Below, one piece after another: positions 1-7,961 of a stretch of 64,000 bases of DNA (position 1 is its first letter; each line of letters starts with the position of its first letter). Below the pieces are notes generated by a model. The model worked only from the letters and a program-made list of their open reading frames with translations, did no database searches and had not been told where the DNA came from. The stretch covers positions 109,613 to 173,612 of the forward strand of contig NZ_JAQGJM010000024.1 in the NCBI RefSeq assembly GCF_028290625.1. Reading direction: 5' to 3'. The position numbers were made by a program, and so were the translations under genes. Origin of the DNA: Devosia sp. Its GTDB lineage: Bacteria > Pseudomonadota > Alphaproteobacteria > Rhizobiales > Devosiaceae.

Positions 1-684
1 GCGCACCAGCATCATCGCCGCCGAATCCACCAATTGATGGGTCAGCGCCACGTCCGGATATTGCTTGCCCACGGCAGTCACGACTTCGCGCCACAGGCCC
101 ATGGTTTCGAGCACGTTGGACTTGTCGATCGAACACACCTTGCCGCGGCGGGTGCGCGCAGCCTGAAACGCCACATGGGCGATCCGCTCGATCTGGCTCT
201 CGGTGTAGCGCATGGTATTGGTGCCGACGCGCTCGCCGTCCTCGATCGTGATGCCGCGCGGCGTGCCGTAATAGATGTCGCCATTGAGCTCGCGGATGAT
301 CAGCAGGTCGAGCCCAGCAATGATTTCCGGCTTGAGGCTCGACGCGTCCTTGAGGGCATCGAATAACGTCACCGGGCGCAGATTGGAAAACAGCCCGAAT
401 TCCTGCCGCATCTTGCGCAGAGCGAAGCCGGGCTTCTTGTCCTGGGGCAGATGATCGAATTTGGGGTCGCCGACGGCGCCGAACAGGATGGCGCCCGAAG
501 CGCGCACCACAGCCAGGGTTTCCTCCGGCAGCGGATTGCCGAACAGGTCGATTGCCGTGCCACCAACCGGGGCTTCGGTGAAATCGAATTTCAGCCCCGG
601 CCGTTCCAGCACCTTGAGCACCTTGACCGCCTGCGGCACGATTTCCAGACCAATCCCGTCGCCGGGCAATACCGCGACCTGCAT
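1..684 (-). CDS. 3-isopropylmalate dehydrogenase-like enzyme (partial, 3' end outside window)
   Basis: The first 228 codons of an NAD-dependent beta-hydroxyacid decarboxylating dehydrogenase. Seen: PGDGIG at residues 7-12, NLRPV at 101-105, RELNGDIYYG at 131-140 with the expected active-site Tyr (139), DKSNVLE with the catalytic Lys (188), and VDSAAMMLV near 219, where LeuB usually has an Asn after the Asp. The overall pattern fits LeuB better than isocitrate or tartrate dehydrogenase. It oxidatively decarboxylates a 3-substituted malate, in the cytoplasm. It is the last visible gene of the TTT operon, 66 bp after tctC and behind a hairpin. It may be the leucine-pathway enzyme or, by context, a paralogue acting on the imported acid. 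The ATG at 684 was chosen because the conserved N-terminus begins there. Confidence 0.88.
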   Translation of the reverse strand, partial: MQVAVLPGDGIGLEIVPQAVKVLKVLERPGLKFDFTEAPVGGTAIDLFGNPLPEETLAVVRASGAILFGAVGDPKFDHLPQDKKPGFALRKMRQEFGLFSNLRPVTLFDALKDASSLKPEIIAGLDLLIIRELNGDIYYGTPRGITIEDGERVGTNTMRYTESQIERIAHVAFQAARTRRGKVCSIDKSNVLETMGLWREVVTAVGKQYPDVALTHQLVDSAAMMLVR

Positions 685-703
685 GTCAATTCCTGATATA
701 GGC

Positions 704-736
704 ATAAAAGAAATGGCCGCCCGCGAACAGGCGGCC
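704..736 (-). terminator. hairpin with T-rich tail between tctC and the leuB-like gene
   Basis: On the minus strand a perfect 7-bp stem, GGCCGCC/GGCGGCC (736-730 with 721-715), has an 8-nt loop and is followed by ATTTCTTTTAT. It lies 15 bases after the tctC stop and 20 bases before the leuB-like start. It could terminate or attenuate transcription so that the receptor is made in excess; the tail is interrupted, so read-through is plausible. Confidence 0.55.
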
Positions 737-750
737 ACGCCGATCGATAC

Positions 751-1722
751 TTACTTCGGCAGCGCCGCCGTCAAGGCCGTGAGGCGCACGATTTCGCTGT
801 CCCAATATGCGCCGTACTGGGTGTGGTCCATGTACTTCAGTTCCAGACCCTGATCCTGCACGCGCTTGATCATCTCGGGATCGGCGGCCATCTTGCCGAT
901 CGCGTCGCTGAGGGCGGTCGCTGCGGCTTCGGGCGCACCGGCCGGCAGGGCGAAGCCGCGCGAGGTACCCGAATAGATCTTGAAGCCGGATTCTTCGGCC
1001 GTCGCGACGTCAGGCATGAAGGTGCTGCGCTTGTCGTTGAACACGGCCAGCACGCGGATACGACCATTGGCCACCTGCGCGGTGAAATCGCCGACGCTGC
1101 CCTGAACGGCGGTGATGTTGCCGCCCATCAGGTCGTTGAGCGCGAGGCCCGAGTCATTGTGGAACACGGGGGTGAACTTGACCCCGGCGGCCTGCTCGAT
1201 GCCGATGACGTCGAGATGTTCGCGGCCACCCGGCCCGGTAACGCCAACGGTCAGCTCTTCGGGCTTTTCCTTGGCGGCGGCGATGAAGTCGGCCAGCGTC
1301 TGGTACGGGCTGTCGACCTGGACGGCGATTGCGCCGGGATCATAGGCGAAATTGGCGACAGGGATGAAGCTGTCGCGATTGAACTGAGCGCCACGCGCCG
1401 CGTCCATCGACAGGGTGATGACGGTGGGCAGCGAGGTCAGCCCGAACGTGTAGCCGTCCTTGGGCGCATCGGCCAAAGCCTGCATGCCGACCTGAAGGCC
1501 GGCGCCCGGCAGGTTGACGACCTGATAGCTATTGCCGGGGAATGCGGCTTCGAGGCCGCTCGTGACCAGGCGACCGGTGATGTCCGCGCCGCTCCCGGCA
1601 GTAGCGGCGACGATCACCGAGCTGCGCTTGTTGGCTTCGGGGTAAGTCTGGGCCTGTGCGGCGGTGACACCCGCCACGATCAGGCATGCGCCGGCCAAAA
1701 CGGCGGCAAATCGCTTCGTCAT
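751..1722 (-). CDS. tctC: tripartite tricarboxylate transporter (TTT) periplasmic receptor, TctC/Bug family
   Basis: A 323-residue periplasmic solute receptor for a TctA/TctB membrane pair. It has a typical Sec signal peptide ending around AQAQ (residues 23-26), followed by a Bug-type domain: an early VIVAATAGSGADITGR segment (where the family binds carboxylates), a GPGG loop near 165, and an ALPAGAPEAA segment near the C-terminus. Length is normal for the family. The ATG at 1722 has a strong GGGAGGAAAAT ribosome site. It has its own promoter downstream of the lyase gene and a hairpin after it, both consistent with receptor made in excess. The ligand cannot be read from sequence; the family takes citrate, other di- and tricarboxylates and some aromatics. 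Confidence 0.93.
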   Translation of the reverse strand: MTKRFAAVLAGACLIVAGVTAAQAQTYPEANKRSSVIVAATAGSGADITGRLVTSGLEAAFPGNSYQVVNLPGAGLQVGMQALADAPKDGYTFGLTSLPTVITLSMDAARGAQFNRDSFIPVANFAYDPGAIAVQVDSPYQTLADFIAAAKEKPEELTVGVTGPGGREHLDVIGIEQAAGVKFTPVFHNDSGLALNDLMGGNITAVQGSVGDFTAQVANGRIRVLAVFNDKRSTFMPDVATAEESGFKIYSGTSRGFALPAGAPEAAATALSDAIGKMAADPEMIKRVQDQGLELKYMDHTQYGAYWDSEIVRLTALTAALPK

Positions 1723-1787
1723 ATTTTCCTCCCGGAAGATGTTGCGGGTGCGTCACGTTCTGAACTGACGCTTGACCCTTGAGTAGA

Positions 1788-1818
1788 GTTATACAACTGG
1801 CATTGAGCCATTTGTCAA
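1788..1818 (-). promoter_or_regulatory. predicted sigma70-type promoter of tctC
   Basis: On the minus strand TTGACA (1818-1813) is a perfect -35 box. TATAAC (1793-1788) lies 19 bp downstream, and a weaker TGTATA gives 17 bp spacing. The boxes precede the tctC start by about 65 bp. Confidence 0.55.
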
Positions 1819-1853
1819 CCAATATGAACCAATCTACTATTGGCTCATATTGG
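1819..1853. promoter_or_regulatory. nested inverted repeat abutting the tctC -35 box (candidate operator)
   Basis: Arms CCAATATGAACCAAT (1819-1833) and ATTGGCTCATATTGG (1839-1853) are inverted copies with one mismatch in 15 and a 5-bp centre. The repeat touches the -35 box of the tctC promoter and covers the stop codon of the upstream lyase gene. Position and symmetry suggest an operator, probably for the GntR regulator of this locus. There is no T-run, which argues against a terminator. Confidence 0.5.
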
Positions 1854-2727
1854 CGTAGTGCCGATCGGCCTGCATGAAGCCATCGAGCCCCAGCAGCGCG
1901 CTGCGCTGGTCGAGGCTCATCATCCGATCTGGATAGAATTCGTGCACGCCGCCGGTGCGGGCGAGCGAGGCCATCAGTTCCTGCATGGCGTGGAGCGCGG
2001 TCTTCTGCAGCGCGCCCGGATAGGTGACGATGCCATAGCCCATGGCCGCCAATTCGGGATGCGTCAGCAGCGGCGTCTTGCCGCCTTCGGCCATGTTGGC
2101 CATCAGGGGCACTTTAAGGTCGGCCAATGCTGTCACATTGCCAGCCAATTCGTCACGCGAAAGGGGCGCTTCGATGAAAATGCCATCAGCCCCCGCCGCC
2201 ACATAGGCCCGCGCCCGCGCCAAAGCGCGCTCCGGCCCCTCTATCGCCCGCGCATCGGTGCGGGCGATGATCAGCAGGTCCGGATCGGTCCGAGCATCGG
2301 TGGCGGCCCGCAGCTTCTGCACCATCTCGTCGACCGGGACGACGTCCTTGCCGGCGAAGTGGCCGCAACGCTTGGGCGCCACCTGATCCTCGAGGAACAG
2401 CGCGGCGACGCCGGCACTTTCAAACGCCCGCACCGTGCGCTGTACGTTCAAAGGGTTGCCATAGCCGGTATCGCAATCGGCGATCACCGGCAGGTCGGCG
2501 GCCTCGACGATTGCCCGTGTGACGTTGAGGCTTTCGGTGAAACTTAGCAGCCCAATATCTGGGACGCCGAGCGCACTTGCCGCCACCCCGGCCCCCGACA
2601 CCATCATGGCCGGGAACCCCGCCTGCTTGACCAGCAGCGCGCTCAGGCAATCATAGACGCCGGGGGCGAGCACGCAGGCGCCCTCGCCTAGCAGTTTCCG
2701 CAGCGTAGCCTTGTGGGTCTGGCTCAT
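1837..2727 (-). CDS. isocitrate lyase / PEP mutase superfamily carbon-carbon lyase
   Basis: A 296-residue cytoplasmic TIM-barrel enzyme. Seen: DCDTGYG at residues 84-90 (Mg and substrate binding) and PKRCGH at 118-123, the KKCGH-like motif with the catalytic Cys that marks true lyases such as 2-methylisocitrate or 2,3-dimethylmalate lyase. It therefore probably cleaves a substituted malate or isocitrate rather than moving phosphate. Alternatives are an oxaloacetate decarboxylase or hydrolase of the same fold. The ATG at 2727 was preferred to 2742 because GATTGAG precedes it and it starts 2 bp after the tctA stop region. It is co-transcribed with the TTT membrane genes, so it may act on the imported acid. 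Confidence 0.85.
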   Translation of the reverse strand: MSQTHKATLRKLLGEGACVLAPGVYDCLSALLVKQAGFPAMMVSGAGVAASALGVPDIGLLSFTESLNVTRAIVEAADLPVIADCDTGYGNPLNVQRTVRAFESAGVAALFLEDQVAPKRCGHFAGKDVVPVDEMVQKLRAATDARTDPDLLIIARTDARAIEGPERALARARAYVAAGADGIFIEAPLSRDELAGNVTALADLKVPLMANMAEGGKTPLLTHPELAAMGYGIVTYPGALQKTALHAMQELMASLARTGGVHEFYPDRMMSLDQRSALLGLDGFMQADRHYANMSQ

Positions 2728-2728
2728 C

Positions 2729-4240
2729 TCAATCCACCGCATCCGCGCCCAATACGGCGCTGCGCCGCCTCACCTTGCCGCTCCATAGCGGCATGGTGAG
2801 AATAATGATGGCGATGACCAGCAGCGAGATCGACAGGGGGCCACGCACCAGGATTTCGAGGCCCCCGCGCGAAATGCTGAGTGCCTGCCGCAATGCGCCT
2901 TCCATCAGCGGCCCCACGATCATGGTCAGAGCCAGCGGCGCCATCGGGAAGTTGAGCTTGCGCAGGATAACGCCGAGCAGGCCGAACAGCAGCATGACCC
3001 AGACGTCGAAGGGGTTGTTGTTCACCAGGAACGTGCCCAGGCAGATGAACATGATGATCAGCGGATTGAGGATCTTGAGCGGGATCTGCAGCACTTTCAC
3101 CCACATGCCGACCAGCGGCACATTGAGCAGCAGCAGCATGAAATTGCCCACGATCATGCTGGCGATGATCGGCCACACCACCTGGGGATGCTGCGAGAAC
3201 AGCAGCGGGCCGGGGGTCAGCCCGTTCATGATGAAGGCTCCGAGCAGGATCGCCACGCTGGGCGAGCCGGGAATGCCCAGGGTGAATAGCGGGATCAGCG
3301 CCGCATTGGCATGGGAATTGTTGGCGGTTTCCGGGCCGGCGACGCCCTCGATCGCACCCTTGCCGAAGCGTTCGGGATGGCGCGAAACACCCTTTTCGAC
3401 CGCATAGGACAGGAACGAGGCCAGCGCCTGCGTGGTGCCTGGGACCAGACCAAGGAAGAAGCCCAGCACCGTGCCACGGGCGATCGGCATGCCGGAATCC
3501 TTGAACTCCTGCTTGCTGGGATAGAGCGCCTTCATCGACACATTGGCGACTTTGCCAACCGGGTTTTGCGAGGCCAGCAGCACTTCGGAGAGGCCGAACA
3601 GACCCATGACCACGGGGACGAAGTCGAGACCACCCAGCAACGGCGTCAGCCCGAAGGTAAAGCGCGGCATGCCCATGGTGGGATCGGACCCAATCACGCC
3701 GAGCATCAGGCCGAATACGGCCATGGCCAGAGCGCGCAGCATGGACTCGCCGGCGAGCAGCGACAGTGTCGCCAATCCGACGGCAAGAAGCGCGAAGAAT
3801 TCCGGCGGGCCGAAGCGCAGCGCTACGTCGGTCAGCAGTGGTGCGATCAGCACCAGTGCCAGCACCGCGCAGGTTCCGCCGACGAACGAGCCGATGGCGG
3901 CGATACTCAGCGCCGCGCCGGCCCTGCCCTGCTTGGCCATCGCCGTCCCATCGAGCATGGTAACCACCGAGGCCACCTCGCCCGGCACACTCAGCAGCAC
4001 GGTCGAGATCGTGCCGCCATAGTAGCTGCCATAGAAAATGGCCGAGAGCATGATGATCGCGCCGGTTGGGTCCATTCCATAGGTGATCGGCAGAAGGATC
4101 ACCATGCCGCCGGCCGAGCCGATGCCCGGAAGCACGCCGACCAGCGTGCCGACGAGGCAACCAATCAGCGCATACATCAGGTATTCGGGCGTCAGCGCGG
4201 TGCCCAGACCCGCGACGAAATAAGAGAGTGTGTCGAGCAT
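2729..4240 (-). CDS. tctA: TTT transporter large membrane subunit TctA
   Basis: A 503-residue inner-membrane protein of about twelve hydrophobic segments, the translocation subunit of a TTT importer driven by an ion gradient. Family hallmarks are visible: the first GTLVGVLPGIGSAGG loop near residues 25-40, and the second VPGTTQALASF segment near 260. Length matches the usual 500 residues. The ATG at 4240 gives MLDTLSYF, the conventional N-terminus; the start lies just before the tctB stop codon, so the two are likely translationally coupled. It works with TctB in the membrane and TctC in the periplasm. Confidence 0.94.
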   Translation of the reverse strand: MLDTLSYFVAGLGTALTPEYLMYALIGCLVGTLVGVLPGIGSAGGMVILLPITYGMDPTGAIIMLSAIFYGSYYGGTISTVLLSVPGEVASVVTMLDGTAMAKQGRAGAALSIAAIGSFVGGTCAVLALVLIAPLLTDVALRFGPPEFFALLAVGLATLSLLAGESMLRALAMAVFGLMLGVIGSDPTMGMPRFTFGLTPLLGGLDFVPVVMGLFGLSEVLLASQNPVGKVANVSMKALYPSKQEFKDSGMPIARGTVLGFFLGLVPGTTQALASFLSYAVEKGVSRHPERFGKGAIEGVAGPETANNSHANAALIPLFTLGIPGSPSVAILLGAFIMNGLTPGPLLFSQHPQVVWPIIASMIVGNFMLLLLNVPLVGMWVKVLQIPLKILNPLIIMFICLGTFLVNNNPFDVWVMLLFGLLGVILRKLNFPMAPLALTMIVGPLMEGALRQALSISRGGLEILVRGPLSISLLVIAIIILTMPLWSGKVRRRSAVLGADAVD

Positions 4241-4241
4241 C

Positions 4242-4778
4242 TTACAATCCGATCGCGGACAGCGCGCCGTAGGGCGCGGGCGGCAGGTAGACATGCAGCC
4301 AATTGGAGAAGGCGTAGGACGCGCCCAGCCCGCCACCCAGCGCCACGGCCAGCGCCATCAGCACATGCACGCGATTGACCAGCAGCAACACCAGCAACAC
4401 GACGAACATCGAGAGCACGAAGCCGAGCGGCACCACGGTGAGGGCAAAGAACCCGACCATGACGAAATTGATCGCCATCTGCGCGCTCGCGGCGGGTTCG
4501 GGGATGATCATGTCCTCAAACACGACCGGCATCTTGGACACGAAACTTGCAATCACCGACGCCGCTGACAGCGCGATCAGCAGCAGGCCGAGCCAGAACG
4601 GGAAGAAGCCCGGACCCGGGCCAACCGGCGTGTAATAAGACAGTGCCAGTGACTGGACGACGACATAAAGGCCCAATGCAATCAGCACGATGGAGACGCC
4701 GCGTTGCAGCGTTACTCCAAGCCGATTATTGGCAGCCACCGCCGCGGGGTCGGGCGGCAGCTCCTGTTCGAGTGTCAT
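4242..4778 (-). CDS. tctB: TTT transporter small membrane subunit TctB
   Basis: A 178-residue protein with four predicted membrane helices and the usual TctB features: a hydrophobic segment near residue 30-50, then a PVGPGPGFFPFWLGLLL motif around 52-68. It forms the membrane part of the importer with TctA. The ATG at 4778 follows GAGGAGAATGCA, a good ribosome site. It lies 83 bp after the ThDP enzyme gene and abuts tctA. The protein carries a longer polar N-terminus than many TctB proteins. Confidence 0.9.
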   Translation of the reverse strand: MTLEQELPPDPAAVAANNRLGVTLQRGVSIVLIALGLYVVVQSLALSYYTPVGPGPGFFPFWLGLLLIALSAASVIASFVSKMPVVFEDMIIPEPAASAQMAINFVMVGFFALTVVPLGFVLSMFVVLLVLLLVNRVHVLMALAVALGGGLGASYAFSNWLHVYLPPAPYGALSAIGL

Positions 4779-4861
4779 TGCATTCTCCTCAACCTGCGAG
4801 CTTTGCCAGGTCGGCGGCGGAATATGCTTCCGTCTCTGCCCCGGGCCAGGCCCGATAATAC

Positions 4862-6577
4862 TTACGCCTGTGCGGCCTCTGCCGCACGTTGCCGCTCTGC
4901 TGCGGCTGACCTCAGTTTGGTCAGCGTGGTACGCACGCTGATCGCCTCGGGGTCGGTAATCAGTTCGATCAAAGCATTGCCCGGCGCCGCCAAAGCCCGC
5001 TCCAGCGCCGCGGCGAAATCCTCCGTCCGCTCGACGCGTTCGGCGGGAATCCCGTAGGCTCCGGCCAGCGCGGTGAAATCGGGATTGACGATGTCGGTCC
5101 CCACTTTACGACCAGGAAATTCGCGCTCCTGATGCATGCGGATGGTGCCGTAAATGCCGTTATTGACCACGATGAACAGCACCTTGGCGCCATATTGCAC
5201 CGCGGTGGCCAGCTCCTGGCCATGCATCTGGAAACACCCATCGCCTGCCAGCGCCAGTATCCGCTGGCCCGGATTAGCAACCGAAGCCGCGATCGCCGCC
5301 GGCACGCCGTAGCCCATGGCCCCGGAGGTCGGCGCCAGTTGCGTGCGATACTGCCGGAATACCCAATGCTTATGCAGCCAGCCGGTATAATTGCCGGCGC
5401 CCGAAGCCACGATAGTGTCTTGCGGCAGGCGCTGGCGCAATTGGGTAATGACCTGACCCAAATCGACGGCAGCGCTGGTCGGCTGGGGGACGAGGCTTGC
5501 CTCATAATCGGCGCGCGCGGCGCGCACCCAATTTTTGCGGACCGCGCTGGCGATGGCGGGCAGGCCAGCCAGCGCGGCCGCCACCAGGCTCGGCGCCGCG
5601 TTTATAGCGAGGTCGGCCTGATAGACGCGTCCGAGCTCTTCGGGATCGGAATGGATATGCACCAGCGGCTTGCCGATGCGTGGCGGCTTGAGCGCCGCAT
5701 AACCCGCAGTGGTCATTTCGCCCAGCCGCGGCCCCAGGGCCACGACCAGATCGGAGGCCGCCAGCCGCGCCATCAGGCTCGGTTCAGCGCCAATGGTGAA
5801 ATGGCCGACATAGTTGGGATGGGTATTGTCCACATAATCCTGACAGCGCAGTGACACAGCCACCGGCACGTCATGGGCTTCGGCGAAGGCCAGCAGTTCA
5901 ACGCCGGCCTGCCCGGTCCAGCCACCGCCGCCGAGGATCAGCAGCGGCTTTTCGGCCGCATGGATCATGGCGGCGAGCTTGTGGATATCGCTGCTTCGCG
6001 GCGCGGCCGGAATTGGTTCAGCACGCAGGCCGATTTCGATATCGCCGGCCACCAATTCGCTCAGCATATCTTCCGGCAGCGACAGCACCACCGGGCCCGG
6101 CCGTCCGGCCATGGCCGTCTGGAAGGCGCGATGGACATATTCGGGAATGCGGCGCGCATCGCTGATTTCGGCTGCCCATTTGGCCAGCGGCGCGAACATG
6201 GCGGGGAAGTCGACTTCCTGGAAACCCTCGCGATCCTTGATCTCGCGCGATACCTGCCCGATGAACAGCACCATCGGCGTGGAATCCTGAAATGCTGTGT
6301 GTACGCCCGTCGAGGCATTGGTTGCACCTGGTCCGCGGGTGACGAAGCAAACGCCGGGCCGACCGGTCAGCTTGCCATGGGCTTCGGCCATGTTGGCGGC
6401 GCCGCCTTCCTGGCGGCAAACCACCAAGTTGAACTCATCCTGGCGATCGTGGAAGGCATCGAGGACGGCAAGATAGCTTTCGCCGGGAACGCAGAAGACC
6501 TGGTCAACGCCCTGTTTATGCAGGCATTCGACCAGCAATTGTCCGCCAGTCCGCGCCAAGCCGGCCGTTAACGCCAT
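4862..6577 (-). CDS. acetolactate synthase-like thiamine diphosphate enzyme
   Basis: A 571-residue ThDP-dependent enzyme with the three standard domains. Seen: the catalytic Glu (57) in CRQEGGAAN, the TRGPGATNA loop, and GDG near residue 445 followed by VVNNGIYG, the ThDP-Mg motif. These enzymes decarboxylate a 2-oxo acid and transfer the resulting carbanion; members include acetolactate synthase, glyoxylate carboligase, sulfoacetaldehyde acetyltransferase and benzoylformate decarboxylase. No small regulatory ilvH subunit is adjacent, which argues for a catabolic role. The ATG at 6577 follows AGGGAGGGG; a 36-codon upstream extension lacks conserved sequence and overlaps the regulatory region. 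It is the first gene of the TTT operon. Confidence 0.87.
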   Translation of the reverse strand: MALTAGLARTGGQLLVECLHKQGVDQVFCVPGESYLAVLDAFHDRQDEFNLVVCRQEGGAANMAEAHGKLTGRPGVCFVTRGPGATNASTGVHTAFQDSTPMVLFIGQVSREIKDREGFQEVDFPAMFAPLAKWAAEISDARRIPEYVHRAFQTAMAGRPGPVVLSLPEDMLSELVAGDIEIGLRAEPIPAAPRSSDIHKLAAMIHAAEKPLLILGGGGWTGQAGVELLAFAEAHDVPVAVSLRCQDYVDNTHPNYVGHFTIGAEPSLMARLAASDLVVALGPRLGEMTTAGYAALKPPRIGKPLVHIHSDPEELGRVYQADLAINAAPSLVAAALAGLPAIASAVRKNWVRAARADYEASLVPQPTSAAVDLGQVITQLRQRLPQDTIVASGAGNYTGWLHKHWVFRQYRTQLAPTSGAMGYGVPAAIAASVANPGQRILALAGDGCFQMHGQELATAVQYGAKVLFIVVNNGIYGTIRMHQEREFPGRKVGTDIVNPDFTALAGAYGIPAERVERTEDFAAALERALAAPGNALIELITDPEAISVRTTLTKLRSAAAERQRAAEAAQA

Positions 6578-6604
6578 ACCATCCCCTCCCTGGGTGATCC
6601 AATT

Positions 6605-6618
6605 CCGGATTAATCCGG
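6605..6618. promoter_or_regulatory. perfect 14-bp palindrome in the divergent control region
   Basis: CCGGATTAATCCGG is perfectly self-complementary and lies 28 bp upstream of the ThDP gene start, between it and the divergent GntR gene. CCAAT elements flank it at 6599 and 6630. It is a candidate regulator site. Confidence 0.4.
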
Positions 6619-6681
6619 CCATTTCTGGACCAATAGCGTCTCGCCGGAATGGTTGCAAGCTTGTTTTCGCCAGTGTAAGTG

Positions 6682-6702
6682 CCAATATGGCGATGAACCA
6701 AT
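6682..6702. promoter_or_regulatory. split copy of the tctC operator arm upstream of the GntR gene
   Basis: CCAATATG (6682-6689) and ATGAACCAAT (6693-6702) repeat the 15-nt left arm of the inverted repeat at 1819, but pulled apart by a short insertion. It lies just before the preferred GntR start. This links the regulator to the tctC promoter and suggests autoregulation. Confidence 0.4.
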
Positions 6703-6734
6703 TCGATTTGCCGCGATCAGGCGACGAGGAAAAT

Positions 6735-7418
6735 ATGGGTACCAGAGCGGCATCGGACGGCAGCAGCCAGGCGATTTATGAAGACTTGCACCGGCGCATT
6801 GCCGAAGGTGCATTGATGTCGGGCGCAAGGCTGCCGACCGAGCGCGAACTGGCGATCCAGTATGGCGCGGCCCGCAACACCGTGCGCAAGACCATGGTGC
6901 GACTGGTGGCGGAGGGGCTGATCGAGCGCCATGTCGGTCGCGGCAGCTTCGTCACTGAGCCAAAAGCCGCTAATAACAATGTCGATTCGGCCGCCTCGCG
7001 CTTTCAGCTCAATGAATTGCTCGAAGCGCGCCTGCTGTTTGAGCCGGCGCTCGCCGCTCTCGTGGTCGAGCGCGCCAGCGATGACGATCTGGCGGCATTG
7101 GAAAACAAGCTCGATGTGCTGCGCGCGGCAAAAAGCTGGTCGGAGTTCAAGGAAGCCAAATACGCGCTGCATTTCGCCATCGTGGCGCTCTCGCACAACA
7201 GTTTTCTCGAATTCGTCTTCAGCGAAATCATCGCCGCCCGCCGCGCCGTTGCCTGGCGTCGGCCGGGACCGGCCGTACCCTTGTCGATGGTGCATGACGT
7301 GGCCATTGCCGAGAACGTGGCCATCGTCGCGGCGCTGCAGGATCGTAACGAGAAACTGGCCGCCGAGCTGATCAAAGCGAACCTGTTGCGGGTGTTCCTG
7401 TCGCTGTCGGGAACTTAA
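6735..7418 (+). CDS. GntR-family transcriptional regulator, FadR subfamily
   Basis: A 227-residue DNA-binding regulator. The N-terminal winged helix covers about residues 10-75 (IYEDLHRRIAEG, LPTERELA, GAARNTVRKTMVRLVAEGLIER, GRGSFV), and a C-terminal all-helical FCD ligand domain covers about 90-220. Such regulators sense carboxylic acids or metabolites and usually repress the adjacent operon. It is divergent from the TTT/ThDP operon, which it probably controls. The ATG at 6735 has GAGGA at suitable spacing; ATGs at 6687 and 6693 would overlap the putative operator. Its stop overlaps that of the convergent gene by 4 bp. Confidence 0.9.
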   Translation: MGTRAASDGSSQAIYEDLHRRIAEGALMSGARLPTERELAIQYGAARNTVRKTMVRLVAEGLIERHVGRGSFVTEPKAANNNVDSAASRFQLNELLEARLLFEPALAALVVERASDDDLAALENKLDVLRAAKSWSEFKEAKYALHFAIVALSHNSFLEFVFSEIIAARRAVAWRRPGPAVPLSMVHDVAIAENVAIVAALQDRNEKLAAELIKANLLRVFLSLSGT

Positions 7419-7960
7419 ACCGGTAGCGGCCGCACTGCCCCAGCCAGAAATGGCAGCAGTTCATCATCGAGGTCAGTGTCGACGGCGTCGGTGAAGACAT
7501 TGGTGGCGATCATCAGACCGGCAAAGGCGATCAGATCGACCAGCGTCTTGTCGGTGTAGCGCGCGGCGAGCGCCAGCCACACATCGTCGGGAACGGATTT
7601 CGGATCCTTGCCGATCGCGGCGCCAAGGCGCTGCAGTAGCGCTTCGGCCTCAGTCGGCACCAACGCATCGGGATCGTCACCGCCCTGGATCAGGGCGCGA
7701 CGCATGAAATTGGTGCCGACCCCGCTGCCAGACGCGAGGCTGATGGCGTGGGCGAAAATCCAGATCGGGCGGTCTCCGAGCACTGGTCTCAACTCATCGC
7801 GCAGGGTGAACCATTCGCCATAAACCCGCAAAGCCGCGGGAGAATGCAGTAGTGTGCGCTTCATATTGGTCATGCGACCGCGCAGGCGCAACTCCTCGTC
7901 ATGCGCCGCCTGCTGGTCCGATGTCGCGGCGGCGTAGTCGAGCTGCGGGATGCGTGCCAT
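7415..7960 (-). CDS. carboxymuconolactone decarboxylase / AhpD-like family protein
   Basis: A 181-residue, all-helical protein resembling the CMD family: a DEELRLRGRMTNMKRTLLHSP start, then WFTLRDELRPVLGDR and an AHAISLASG segment. The CxxC redox pair of true AhpD peroxidase partners is absent, so it is not expected to be a canonical alkyl hydroperoxidase; a lactone decarboxylase-like or unknown role is possible. The ATG at 7960 (MARIPQLDY) starts at the end of the OsmC stop, implying coupling. A 14-codon upstream extension would lie inside that gene and was rejected. Both neighbours suggest organic-peroxide or aldehyde stress. Confidence 0.72.
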   Translation of the reverse strand: MARIPQLDYAAATSDQQAAHDEELRLRGRMTNMKRTLLHSPAALRVYGEWFTLRDELRPVLGDRPIWIFAHAISLASGSGVGTNFMRRALIQGGDDPDALVPTEAEALLQRLGAAIGKDPKSVPDDVWLALAARYTDKTLVDLIAFAGLMIATNVFTDAVDTDLDDELLPFLAGAVRPLPV

Positions 7961-7961
7961 G

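Noticed and set aside
1819..1853. Rho-independent terminator at the end of the lyase gene
   Set aside because: The palindrome has no T-run and low GC arms; its position against the -35 box fits an operator better.
2724..4160. A 478-codon minus-strand frame overlapping tctA
   Set aside because: Another frame of tctA, rich in Arg/Gly/Ala/His without membrane segments, whereas tctA itself has all family motifs.
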